Made by a program: the position numbers and the translations under genes
Notes under the pieces: generated by a model
Database searches by the model: none
What the model was told of the DNA's origin: nothing
The model's input: only the letters and a program-made list of their open reading frames with translations
DNA from: Reyranella sp.
Lineage (GTDB): Bacteria; Pseudomonadota; Alphaproteobacteria; Reyranellales; Reyranellaceae
DNA: 64,000 nucleotides
Direction of reading: 5' to 3'
Assembly: GCA_019750135.1 (NCBI GenBank)
Contig: JAIEOV010000023.1
Span: 62,001 to 126,000, forward strand
Shown: positions 28,883 to 41,184 of the stretch, piece after piece
How the letters are laid out: each line of letters opens with the position of its first letter
Numbering within the stretch: position 1 is the first letter of the stretch

Positions 28883-29965
28883 ATGGACATCGGCGTATTC
28901 ATTCCGATCGGCAACAACGGCTGGCTGATCTCGGCCAACTCGCCGCAATACATGCCGACCTTCGAGCTCAACAAGCAGATCGTGCTGAAGGCTGAGCAGT
29001 ATGGGCTCGAGTTTGCCCTCTCCATGATCAAGCTGCGCGGCTTCGGCGGCAAAACCGAGTTCTGGGACCACAACCTCGAATCCTTCACCCTCATGGCAGG
29101 ATTGGCCGCCGTCACGAAGAACATCCAGCTCTATGCCTCGGTCGCGGTGCTCACCATCCCGCCGGCCATCGTGGCCCGCATGGCCTCGACCATCGATTCG
29201 ATCTCGGGCGGCCGGTTCGGGGTCAACATCGTCTCGGGCTGGGCCAAGATGGAATACGAGCAGATGGGCCTGTGGCCGGGCGAGGCGCACTTCGCCAAGC
29301 GCTACGACTACAGCACCGAGTATGTCACGGTCCTGCGCGAGCTGTGGGAGACCGGGACGTCGAACTTCAAGGGCCAGTACTTCCAGATGGAGGACTGCAA
29401 GCTCAGCCCGCGCCCGCAGGCCGACATGAAGATCGTCTGCGCCGGGCAGAGCCCGCGCGGCATGGAGTTCGGCGCCACCTACGGCAACTACAACTTCACC
29501 CTGGGCAAGGGCGTGAACACGCCGACCGCCCATGCCCCGACCAACGAGGCGATGGCCGCGGCGGCCGCCAAGACCGGCCGCGACGTCGGCAACTACGTGC
29601 TGATGATGGTGATCGCCGACGAGACCGACGAGGCCGCCATGGCCAAGTGGAAGCACTACAACGAAGGCGCCGACATGGGCGCCCTGGCCTGGATGGCGGG
29701 CGAGGCCAATGCCGATCCCAACGCCACCGACGACGGCACCGCCAAGCGCATCTCCGCCCCCGAGGGCGCCATCAACTTCAACATGGGGACGCTGGTCGGC
29801 TCCTACGCCACGGTAGCGCGCCTGCTCGACGAATGCGCCACGGTGCCGGCAACCAAGGGCATCATGCTCACCTTCGACGACTTCCTGATCGGCATGGACC
29901 AGTTCGGCCAGCACATCCAGCCGCTGATGAAGACGCGGGCGGCCAAGCTCAAGCAGGTCGCATAG
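28883..29965 (+). CDS. RutA-like flavin monooxygenase, divergent subgroup (copy 1 of tandem pair)
   Basis: 360 residues from the second of two adjacent ATGs (28880, 28883); the later one is chosen to match the MDIGVFIP start of the neighbour and the GAGGAG spacing. It shares long identical stretches with E. coli RutA (IGVFIPIGNNGWLIS, FALSMIKLRGFGGKTEFWDH, IDSISGGRFGVN), the uracil ring-opening enzyme that works with FMN and RutF. It differs where RutA has TMNDCR and CAGQSDAG: here QMEDCKLSP and CAGQSPRG, and GNYNFTLGKG. The substrate may therefore be another amide ring. The tandem partner starts 10 bases later. Confidence 0.85.
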   Translation: MDIGVFIPIGNNGWLISANSPQYMPTFELNKQIVLKAEQYGLEFALSMIKLRGFGGKTEFWDHNLESFTLMAGLAAVTKNIQLYASVAVLTIPPAIVARMASTIDSISGGRFGVNIVSGWAKMEYEQMGLWPGEAHFAKRYDYSTEYVTVLRELWETGTSNFKGQYFQMEDCKLSPRPQADMKIVCAGQSPRGMEFGATYGNYNFTLGKGVNTPTAHAPTNEAMAAAAAKTGRDVGNYVLMMVIADETDEAAMAKWKHYNEGADMGALAWMAGEANADPNATDDGTAKRISAPEGAINFNMGTLVGSYATVARLLDECATVPATKGIMLTFDDFLIGMDQFGQHIQPLMKTRAAKLKQVA

Positions 29966-29975
29966 GACGGCGCCG

Positions 29976-31058
<1,083 letters not shown>

Positions 31059-31063
31059 TCCTG

Positions 31064-31108
31064 GGAGCGCGGGCCCGCTCATGAATGCGGGCCGGAGGCC
31101 GCGCTCCC
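31064..31108. repeat. Inverted repeat, family R2 (short copy)
   Basis: GGAGCGCGGGCCCGCTCATGAAT and its mirrored half GCGGGCCGGAGGCCGCGCTCC form a 45-base palindromic element between convergent genes, with the central CGCTCATGAAT seen also in the 24076 copy. Probably a bidirectional terminator. Confidence 0.55.
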
Positions 31109-31780
31109 TTAATTCGCCGGCTGATACTGTTCCATGAAGGCCACGACCTCGGAGACCGGCAGGACGTCGGCGTATTTCAGCGCCATGTCGTAGAGATTGG
31201 CGAAGTGCGGGCTTTCGTGGCGGTCGGCGACGCACTCCTCCGGCACGACCGTACGGAAGCCGCGCGACAGGCTGTCGACGACCGTGGCGCGCACGCAGCC
31301 CGAGGTCGAGCCGCCGGTCACGATCAGCGTGTCCACCCTGTGCCAGGTGAACAGCGAGCCGAGGTTGGTCTCGAAGAAGGCCGAGGCCATGCGCTTGTTG
31401 ATGACGATGTCGCCGTCCCTGACCTCGCAGCGCTCGTCGATGCCGGCACGCCGGGAACCTTCCTTGATGTTCTGCAGCGAATCGGGCGTGTCGCTCCGGG
31501 TTCCCCAGACGCCACAATCCTCGCCGGTCGGCAGATAGGCGACGTAGGTCCAGATCACCGGACAGTCCTTGGCGCGACAGAGCCGGGCCAGCGCGTTGAC
31601 GTGCTCGATCTGCCGCGGATCCGTCTCGTAGGCCGTCGGGAACTCGTCGGGCCGGGTATAGGCGTTCTGCAGATCGACGTTGACCAGCGCGGGCTTGCGG
31701 CCGAAGCCGAAGCGCCGGCGGCTGCGGTCGGCCTTCACGATCTCGTAGAGCTCGCGCGCCGACTTGTTCGAGGTTTCCAT
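31109..31780 (-). CDS. Cysteine hydrolase, N-carbamoylsarcosine-amidase-like (isochorismatase superfamily)
   Basis: 223 residues. The catalytic triad of the superfamily is visible: D36 (NVDLQNAY), K129 (VINKRM) and C162 in GGSTSGCVRATVVDS, the last closely matching N-carbamoylsarcosine amidohydrolase. Such enzymes release CO2 and ammonia from N-carbamoyl compounds in the cytoplasm. It is the last gene of a minus-strand operon after the polyamine-type ABC importer (start 8 bases after the ATPase stop), so the importer may bring in its substrate or a precursor. A role in pyrimidine- or hydantoin-derived carbamoyl compounds is an inference. Confidence 0.8.
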   Translation of the reverse strand: METSNKSARELYEIVKADRSRRRFGFGRKPALVNVDLQNAYTRPDEFPTAYETDPRQIEHVNALARLCRAKDCPVIWTYVAYLPTGEDCGVWGTRSDTPDSLQNIKEGSRRAGIDERCEVRDGDIVINKRMASAFFETNLGSLFTWHRVDTLIVTGGSTSGCVRATVVDSLSRGFRTVVPEECVADRHESPHFANLYDMALKYADVLPVSEVVAFMEQYQPAN

Positions 31781-31788
31781 GCCCGATC

Positions 31789-32961
<1,173 letters not shown>

Positions 32962-32965
32962 GTGC

Positions 32966-33802
32966 TTACTCCGTACGCAGGCCGGCGGCCGCGCGCCGGC
33001 GTTGGACGAGGGCGATCGAGCCCAGCGCCAGGACGATGACGATGAACGACACGATCGTGGTCACCGCCCCGACGGCGTAGAGCGTCGGCGAGGTGACGTT
33101 GGTGGTCATCGCCCAGATCTCGAGCGGCAGGGTGTTCCTGGCGCCGGCCGCGAGCGCTGTGCGGGCGATCTCGTCGTAGGACAGGGTGAAGCCGAACAGC
33201 GCCACGCCGATGATGCCGGGCAGCAGGATCGGCAGGGTGACCTCGCGCACCTTCTGCCAGTTGGTGGCGCCGAGATCGGTCGCGGCCTCCTCGTAGGAGC
33301 GATTGAAGCGCCCCAGCACGGCGAACATGATCAGGAGCCCGAACGGCAAGGTCCAGGTCAGTTGGGCGCCAAGACCGGTCGTGTACCACTCGGTCGGCAG
33401 CCCCAGCAGCCGGAAGGTGAGCGCGATGCCGAGGCCCACGAACAGGCCGGGCATGATCAGGCTCGCAATGGCGAGGTAGAAGGCGAAGGCCGAGCCGCGG
33501 AAGCGCCGGCGGAAAGCGAGACCGGCCAGTACCGACAGGGCGACAGTGACCACGGCGACAATGGCGGCGAGCGCGATCGAGCGCACGAACGAACCCGCGA
33601 TGTCACCGACACGCGTCTGCGAGATCAGGGCCTCGAACCAGTGCAGCGACACGCCGTTCAGCGGGAAGGTCATGCCGCCGTTGGGGCCCTGGAACGACAG
33701 GATGTAGATCACGATCATCGGGCCGTAGAGGAACAGCACGAACAGCGTGAAGAAGGCGGCGAAGGCCCAGAAGGTCCAGGGTCGGGTGTCGTCGCCGTGC
33801 AT
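32966..33802 (-). CDS. Polyamine-type ABC importer permease (PotC/PotI-like)
   Basis: 278 residues with six membrane helices. The EAA loop EEAATDLGATNWQKVREVTL, which docks on the ATPase, is present, followed by LPILLPGIIGVALFGFTLSYD, typical of PotC. It lies between the PotB-like permease and the ATPase genes and shares layout and sequence with the second importer at 55127-55957. Confidence 0.9.
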   Translation of the reverse strand: MHGDDTRPWTFWAFAAFFTLFVLFLYGPMIVIYILSFQGPNGGMTFPLNGVSLHWFEALISQTRVGDIAGSFVRSIALAAIVAVVTVALSVLAGLAFRRRFRGSAFAFYLAIASLIMPGLFVGLGIALTFRLLGLPTEWYTTGLGAQLTWTLPFGLLIMFAVLGRFNRSYEEAATDLGATNWQKVREVTLPILLPGIIGVALFGFTLSYDEIARTALAAGARNTLPLEIWAMTTNVTSPTLYAVGAVTTIVSFIVIVLALGSIALVQRRRAAAGLRTE

Positions 33803-33818
33803 GCCCTACCCCGCCCCC

Positions 33819-34742
33819 TTACCCGGCCAGTTCCTTGCGCACGTCGACGATGCGCAGGATCGCCGCCACCATCAGGGTGACGATAATCACCATGATCACC
33901 GCGCTGGCCGCGGCCGGCGGGTACTGCAGTGCCGCGACCTCGTTCTGCAGCGCCGACACGACCGAGGCGCTCTGGCCGCCGCTCATGGTGCGCACGACGA
34001 AGGAATCGCCCATCACCAGGGTGACGACGAAGATCGAGCCCAGGGCGATGCCGGTGCGCGACAATGGCCATACGACCTCGGCGACCACGCGGAAGCGGCC
34101 GGCGCCGGCGTCGCGCGCCGCTTCGAGCAGGCTTTTGTCGATGCGCGCCATGGAATTGAAGATCGGCACCACCATGAACAGGGTGAACAGGTGGACATAG
34201 GCCACGATGACGGCGAAGTCGGAGAACAGCAGGAACTCCAGCGGCTGGCTGGTGATCCCCGCGCCCTGCAGGGCCTGGTTGAAGATGCCGTTGCGGCCGA
34301 GGAACGGGATCCACGAGATCATACGGATGATGTTCGAGGTCAGGAACGGCACCGTGCAAAGCAGGAACAGCCCGATCTGGAAGAGCAGTCCGCGCACGTG
34401 GAAGACCAGGAAATAGGCAATGTTGAAACCCAGCACCAAGGTCACGGCCCAGACGATGGCGGCGAACTTCAGCGAGCTGGCATAGAGCCGGAGCGTCACC
34501 TCGGAGCGGAAGAGATCGATGTAGTTGTCGAAGATGAAGGCGGGAATGATCTCGGTGCGGCTGAAGTCGAAGAAGCTGACCGCCAGCACCACCAGCATGG
34601 GGAGGCCGAAGAACAGCAGCAGCACTACGACCATCGGCGCGACCTGCAGCCACGACGCGCGCTCGCCGGGATACTCCACGCCTTCCGGTTCGGCGCGGTC
34701 GGATGCCGCGAAGGCGTCCGCCGCCGGATTTACGATGGCCAT
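33819..34742 (-). CDS. Polyamine-type ABC importer permease (PotB/PotH-like)
   Basis: 307 residues from ATG 34742, chosen because an upstream in-frame start would run into the binding-protein gene. Six helices follow a soluble N-tail. The contact loop LLEAARDAGAGRFRVVAEVVWP lies near residue 205. NGIFNQALQGAGI and the LTSNIIRMISWIPFLGRNG segment are PotB-like. The membrane partner of the PotC-like protein. Confidence 0.88.
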   Translation of the reverse strand: MAIVNPAADAFAASDRAEPEGVEYPGERASWLQVAPMVVVLLLFFGLPMLVVLAVSFFDFSRTEIIPAFIFDNYIDLFRSEVTLRLYASSLKFAAIVWAVTLVLGFNIAYFLVFHVRGLLFQIGLFLLCTVPFLTSNIIRMISWIPFLGRNGIFNQALQGAGITSQPLEFLLFSDFAVIVAYVHLFTLFMVVPIFNSMARIDKSLLEAARDAGAGRFRVVAEVVWPLSRTGIALGSIFVVTLVMGDSFVVRTMSGGQSASVVSALQNEVAALQYPPAAASAVIMVIIVTLMVAAILRIVDVRKELAG

Positions 34743-34756
34743 GTCAGCCGTGACGA

Positions 34757-36049
34757 TCAGGAGGAGACGAACTCGTTCCAGCGCCGCGTCAGGTAGCGGT
34801 CCTCGTCCATCACGGTGTTCCAACAGGCGATGTTACCCATGCGATCCCAGATGGCGCCGCCGTCGCGCGTGCTGCCCTTCTTCTCCATCAGCGTGCCGTA
34901 GGGATCCTTGATGTCGACCGCCGCAGGCTTGCCGTCGTACCAGTAGTCCCATTCCTCTGGGGTCAGGAACTTCTTGGCCGTCGACGGCACCGCCGAGTAG
35001 TAGCCCTGCTTGGCGATGAAGCCGCCCTGCCAGCCCGAATTGAACCAGTTCATGTACTCGTAGGCGCAATCGAGCTTCAGCCCGCTGAGATGGGCCATCG
35101 GCGCCAGGCCGACGAACCAGCCACGATAACCTTCCTTCAGGGGCACGTAGTAGCAATCGATGCCGCGCGAGCGCACGGCGGTGACCGCGGGAGACCACAT
35201 CGACTGCACGACGACCTCGCCCGAGGCCATCAGGTTCACCGACTGGTCAAAGGTGCTCCAGAAGGAGCGGAAATGGCCGCCCTTCTTGAGATCGATCATG
35301 ATCTTGATGGTCTTGTCGATCTCTTCCTTGGTCATGTTGCCCTTGTCGGCGTACTTGAAGTCGCCGCGCGACTCGAGCGCCATGGCGACGTCCATCACGC
35401 CGACCGGTGCGTAATCGACCAGCGCCGTCTTGCCCTTGAACTTGGGATCGAGCAGGTCCTTCCAGCTCGTGATCTTGTCGCGACCGCCGACCAGGTCGGG
35501 CCGGATGCCGAGCGTGTCGGCATTGTAGATGGTCGGGATCATGGTCAGGAACTCGGTCGGCTTGCCGGCGAGCTTCTTGGCGTCCTTGTCGGCGTAGAAC
35601 ATCGCCTCGATCGGCGCCAGACCCTGCGTCGAGGCCATGGTCCCGTTGGGATACGCACCCTTGGTGAAGAGCGGAACGGTCTCGCTCCATAGCTTGTATT
35701 TCGCCACCGGGATCGGCGCGATGGCCCCCTTGCCCAGCAGGTAGGGCAGCTTGGTGCTGTCGATGTTGTTGATGTCGATGGTCTGCGGCTGGGTCAGCGA
35801 GCGGTTGAGCTGCACGTCGTCGGTGATCGCCTGCATCACGATCTTGAAGCCGAGATCCTTGCTCGCCTGATCGCCGATCTCCTTGATCGCGGCGTACGAG
35901 CCGCCGGCATGGACCAGCGTGACGTCCTTGGTATTCTGCGCCCACACGGTGGGAAATCCGGTCGCGACCGCCGCGCTGCCTGCAGCAGCGCCCTTGAGAA
36001 GCGTTCGACGATTGAGCTTGCTCTTGGCTTCAGAGGAGCTGCGAGTCAT
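34757..36049 (-). CDS. ABC importer substrate-binding protein, polyamine type (PotD/PotF-like)
   Basis: 430 residues. The N-terminus has a twin-arginine motif (NRRTLLKG) before a hydrophobic stretch and a WAQN cleavage region near 37-38, so it may be exported folded. The mature protein shows the two-lobe family-1 pattern: VTLVHAGGSYAAIKEIGDQ at the start and a tryptophan/tyrosine-rich C-lobe (YMNWFNSGWQGG, EEWDYWYDGKPA). The ligand may be a polyamine or other cationic amine/amide. First gene of the minus operon, divergent from rutA across a 169-base region holding a long palindrome. Confidence 0.88.
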   Translation of the reverse strand: MTRSSSEAKSKLNRRTLLKGAAAGSAAVATGFPTVWAQNTKDVTLVHAGGSYAAIKEIGDQASKDLGFKIVMQAITDDVQLNRSLTQPQTIDINNIDSTKLPYLLGKGAIAPIPVAKYKLWSETVPLFTKGAYPNGTMASTQGLAPIEAMFYADKDAKKLAGKPTEFLTMIPTIYNADTLGIRPDLVGGRDKITSWKDLLDPKFKGKTALVDYAPVGVMDVAMALESRGDFKYADKGNMTKEEIDKTIKIMIDLKKGGHFRSFWSTFDQSVNLMASGEVVVQSMWSPAVTAVRSRGIDCYYVPLKEGYRGWFVGLAPMAHLSGLKLDCAYEYMNWFNSGWQGGFIAKQGYYSAVPSTAKKFLTPEEWDYWYDGKPAAVDIKDPYGTLMEKKGSTRDGGAIWDRMGNIACWNTVMDEDRYLTRRWNEFVSS

Positions 36050-36075
36050 CTATTACCTCACACGATGGGTCGCAA

Positions 36076-36113
36076 AAACAATTCGCAAAAAACATGCCAC
36101 GCGAGAATTGTTT
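36076..36113. promoter_or_regulatory. Long palindrome between the importer operon and rutA
   Basis: AAACAATTC (36076-36084) and GAATTGTTT (36105-36113) are perfect inverted arms 20 bases apart, in an AT-rich pocket of an otherwise GC-rich region. It lies in the 169-base divergent promoter region, so it is a candidate operator controlling both sides. It does not resemble the E. coli RutR site (TTGACC..GGTCAA). Confidence 0.5.
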
Positions 36114-36218
36114 GACGACGGCCATGCGATGGCGCGTGCGCTGATCCAAAGTTGAGCGAACACACGCGCCGACTGATCTCGCTTTGAGCAACGGTCCGGG
36201 AATTGCACGTCGGCAACC

Positions 36219-38052
<1,834 letters not shown>

Positions 38053-38053
<1 letters not shown>

Positions 38054-38439
38054 TGCCGATGAAAGCCATCTTCCCTCCCGGTTCCGGCAAGACGCTGGCG
38101 CCCTACTCGCCCGGCGCGATGGCCGACGGCGTGGTCTATGTCGCGGGCACGCTGGCGCTCGACAAGGACACCAACGTCGTCCATGTCGGCGACGCCGCCA
38201 AGCAGACCGAGTACGTGCTGGAAACCATCAAGTCGGTGATCGAGGCCGCCGGCGGCACCATGGCCGACGTCACCTTCAACCACATCTTCATCACCGACTG
38301 GGCAAACTACGCCGCGGTCAACGGCGTCTATGCCAAATACTTCCCCGGCGACAAGCCGGCGCGCTACTGCATCCAGTGCGGGCTGGTAAAGAAGGAAGCC
38401 CTGGTCGAGATCGCCACGATCGCCCATATCGGCCAGTGA
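38053..38439 (+). CDS. rutC: RutC, RidA-family aminoacrylate peracid reductase/deaminase
   Basis: 128 residues of the YjgF/RidA trimer family. The active-site arginine in ARYCIQCG and the late EALVEIATIAH segment are in place. In the Rut route RutC acts on aminoacrylate, which forms from the RutB product. Its ATG overlaps the rutB stop (TGATG). The first residues MPMKAIFPPGSGKTLAPYSP are the usual RutC start. Confidence 0.93.
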
Positions 38440-38449
38440 GCTGGGGCAA

Positions 38450-39244
38450 GTGACGGCGGCTTTCGACGTCCACGATGGACCGGACGGCGCCGAGACCGTC
38501 CTGCTGTCGTCGGGACTGGGCGGCACCGCGGGCTACTGGGCACCGCAGCTCGATGCGCTGAAGCAGCACTACCGCGTCGTCACCTACGACCAGGGCGGCA
38601 CCGGCCGCACCGGCGGTGCCTTGGCGGCCGATCACAGCATTGCCGCCATGGCCGAAGAGGCACTCGCCGTCCTCGATGCCAGCAACACGGCCAAAGCGCA
38701 TTTCGTCGGCCATGCCCTGGGCGGCCTGGTGGGCCTCGCCTTGGCGCAGCACCGAGCTGATCGCCTGCGCTCGCTGACGGTCGTCAACGGCTGGGCGGCG
38801 GCCAGCGCCCACACGCGGCGCTGCTTCGACATGCGGCTGCTTCTGCTGAAGCACGAAGGCGCTGCTGCCTACGTGCGGGCCCAACCGATCTTCCTTTATC
38901 CGGCCGACTGGCTCGAGCGGAACGAAGCGCAGGTCGCGCGCGAGGAAGCACACGGCCTCTCCGGTTTCCAAGGCGCGGACAATCTCAAGGCCCGCATCGC
39001 CGCCCTGCTCGCCTTCGATGCCCGGCCAACCCTCGGCACGCTCCGCCTGCCGACCTTGATCGCGGCTGCTCGCGACGACGTGCTAGTGCCAAGCGCCATG
39101 TCCGAGGCGCTGGCCTCAGGCATCGAGGGAGCCCGCCTGCACGTTGCGCCGTGGGGCGCGCATGCGCTCAATGTCACCGAGCCTGCCGCGTTCAACTCTC
39201 TCCTGCTGGACTTCCTGTCATGTCAAAAGGCGACGGACTCCTAG
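38450..39244 (+). CDS. rutD: Aminoacrylate hydrolase RutD (alpha/beta-hydrolase fold)
   Basis: 264 residues, GTG start. The segments VNGWAAASAHTRRCFDMR and AQPIFLYPADWL match E. coli RutD closely. The nucleophile elbow reads GHALG (87-91) with Ala at 89 where other hydrolases have Ser; E. coli RutD has the same, so this is normal for the family and not a broken gene. It speeds hydrolysis of aminoacrylate to malonic semialdehyde and ammonia. The FMO gene overlaps its end by 25 bases. Confidence 0.93.
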   Translation: MTAAFDVHDGPDGAETVLLSSGLGGTAGYWAPQLDALKQHYRVVTYDQGGTGRTGGALAADHSIAAMAEEALAVLDASNTAKAHFVGHALGGLVGLALAQHRADRLRSLTVVNGWAAASAHTRRCFDMRLLLLKHEGAAAYVRAQPIFLYPADWLERNEAQVAREEAHGLSGFQGADNLKARIAALLAFDARPTLGTLRLPTLIAAARDDVLVPSAMSEALASGIEGARLHVAPWGAHALNVTEPAAFNSLLLDFLSCQKATDS

Positions 39245-40653
39245 CGCTCGAAGCACAGATCGCACGCGATCTGCAGCTGACCGCCCATCCGCACGCTGAG
39301 TGGATGGTGCCGCGCCTGCACGGCGGCAAGCCTGCCCTCGACGTGCTGATCGTGGGCGCCGGCCAATCGGGCATCGTCATCGCCTTCGGCCTGATGCGCG
39401 ATCGCGTCAGCAACATCCTGGTCATCGACCGCGCAGCCGAAGGCCAGGAAGGACCGTGGACGACCTTCGCCCGCATGCCGACCCTGCGCAGCCCGAAGCT
39501 GCAGACCGGTCCCGACCTCGGCATCCCGAGCCTCACCTTCCAGGCTTGGTACGAAGCCCAGCACGGCGCCAAGGCCTTCGCCGACATGGGCCTGATCCCG
39601 AGCGTCGACTGGCACGACTATCTCGCCTGGTACCGCCGCCTGCTGCGCATACCGGTGCGCAACGACGTCGCCGCCACCGCGATCGCTCCGGGCCGGCTCG
39701 ACGACGGTGGACCTTGCCTGCTGGTGACGCTCTCCACCGGCGAGGTGCTGGTGACGCGCAAGCTGGTGCTGGCAACCGGCCAGGACGGCACCGGTGAATG
39801 GTGGATGCCCGACTTCGTGCGCGCGCTGCCCGCCGACCGCCGCGCCCACACCTGCCAGCTCGACATCGATTTCGCGCGGCTCAAAGGAAAGACCGTGGCG
39901 GTGCTGGGCGCCGGCGCGTCGGCCATGGACAATGCCGCGGTGGCGCTGGAGCACGGCGCCACCGTCGACCTGTTCTGCCGCCGCCGCCCGACCGGCGTGC
40001 AGCGGTATCGCTGGCTCACTTTCGCGGGTTTCCTGCGCCACATGAGCGACGTGCCGGACCTGTGGCGCTGGCGGATCATGGGCAACATCATGCGCGCCCG
40101 CGAAGGTTTTCCACCCGACACCTACAAGCGCGTCATGGCCTATCCCGACGCCTTCACCATGCACACGGAACGCGGCTGGACGGACGCGCGCATGGAGGAC
40201 GACCGTGTTCGCATCGAGACCTCGCGCGGCCCCTTCCACGCCGACTTCGTGATCTGCGGCACCGGAATCCGCCAGGATGTGCGGCTGCGGCCGGAGCTCG
40301 CGCCCTTCGCCGACAAGATCGCGCTGTGGAGCGACCGTTTCACGCCGCCGCCCGGCGAGGAGGATCCGCTGCTCGCGGCCCATCCCTACTTCGGGCCGAA
40401 CTACGAGTTCCTCGAGAAGACTCCCGGCGAGGCGCCGTGGCTTGCCGATATCCACCACTTCGGCATCGGCTCGACGCTGAGCTTCGGCGTGTCGGGCAGC
40501 AGCATCAACGGCATGAATGCCGCCGTGCCGAAGCTGGTGGCCGGAATCACCCGCGGCCTGTTCACCGCCGACCTGCCGCGCCACTGGCAGTCGCTGCTCG
40601 ACTACGACACCAAGCTGCTCGAGCTCGACTGGAGCAAGATCAAGACGGGGTAG
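39220..40653 (+). CDS. FAD-dependent flavin-containing monooxygenase (FMO-like), coupled to rutD
   Basis: 477 residues from the ATG at 39220 inside the end of rutD. An FAD Rossmann motif (VLIVGAGQSGIVIAFG, about 40-55) and an NADPH motif (VAVLGAGASAMDNA, about 227-240) are visible, with a LATGQDGTG link and an ICGTGIRQD segment in the C-half. The family oxidises N or S atoms. It is not part of the E. coli rut operon; tight coupling suggests it works on a Rut-route substrate or product, or replaces a missing step. It is convergent with, and 14 bases over, the cupin gene. Confidence 0.8.
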   Translation: MSKGDGLLALEAQIARDLQLTAHPHAEWMVPRLHGGKPALDVLIVGAGQSGIVIAFGLMRDRVSNILVIDRAAEGQEGPWTTFARMPTLRSPKLQTGPDLGIPSLTFQAWYEAQHGAKAFADMGLIPSVDWHDYLAWYRRLLRIPVRNDVAATAIAPGRLDDGGPCLLVTLSTGEVLVTRKLVLATGQDGTGEWWMPDFVRALPADRRAHTCQLDIDFARLKGKTVAVLGAGASAMDNAAVALEHGATVDLFCRRRPTGVQRYRWLTFAGFLRHMSDVPDLWRWRIMGNIMRAREGFPPDTYKRVMAYPDAFTMHTERGWTDARMEDDRVRIETSRGPFHADFVICGTGIRQDVRLRPELAPFADKIALWSDRFTPPPGEEDPLLAAHPYFGPNYEFLEKTPGEAPWLADIHHFGIGSTLSFGVSGSSINGMNAAVPKLVAGITRGLFTADLPRHWQSLLDYDTKLLELDWSKIKTG

Positions 40654-41068
40654 CGCTCACGACGGAACGGTCGGCATCATCCAACGCCATCGTCGCACCG
40701 GCGCGGATCAACTCGGCCAGGCCCTCGTTGGGGACCATCACCGTGAGGCAATAGAGCCTGCCGCTTCCCGCATTCTCGACGACGTGATCCATGCCGGGCG
40801 GCAGCACCAGCGTGTCGCCCTTCTCCATGTCGTAGGTCACGCCGCCACAGTGAGCGCGGCCGCTCCCCTCGAGCACGTAGAACATTTCGTGCGCCTGGTC
40901 GTGATGGTGCAACGGCGTCTTGCCGCCCGGCTCGAAGATCTCGACGACCGACAGGAACGGCGCCTTGTCGGTCACCGGATCGACCGTCATCACGAACTTG
41001 TTGGTGTCCTTTGGCGAGATGCGCGAGACGCGGCAGTCGCGCGCCCGGCGGAACAGTGGCTGGTCCAT
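40640..41068 (-). CDS. Cupin-domain protein
   Basis: 142 residues from the ATG at 41068, the only start that gives a compact product. A single double-stranded beta-helix with the metal-binding motif TPLHHHDQAHEMFYVLEGSG, then a second motif near PPGMDHVVEN. Small cupins bind metal ions or act as isomerases or sensors. The last 14 bases overlap the end of the FMO gene on the other strand. Its 5' end faces the NtaA-type gene starting at 41185 across 116 bases. Confidence 0.75.
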   Translation of the reverse strand: MDQPLFRRARDCRVSRISPKDTNKFVMTVDPVTDKAPFLSVVEIFEPGGKTPLHHHDQAHEMFYVLEGSGRAHCGGVTYDMEKGDTLVLPPGMDHVVENAGSGRLYCLTVMVPNEGLAELIRAGATMALDDADRSVVSATPS

Positions 41069-41184
41069 GTTCCGGATTGAGCAACAGTCGGGCCGATTCG
41101 ACAAGCGCTCCGGGGTGGCAAAATGAGGCTGTCGGTGGCACGCTCCCTGCATACCGATTCACCAACTCCAATGGTGGTGGCCTC

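Noticed and set aside
36076..36113. Palindrome as a RutR operator
   Set aside because: The arms do not resemble the TTGACC-type RutR site known from E. coli; kept only as an unassigned palindrome.
38450..39244. RutD seemed to have lost its catalytic serine (GHALG)
   Set aside because: E. coli RutD also has GHALG at this place. It is normal for the family, so the gene is not called defective.
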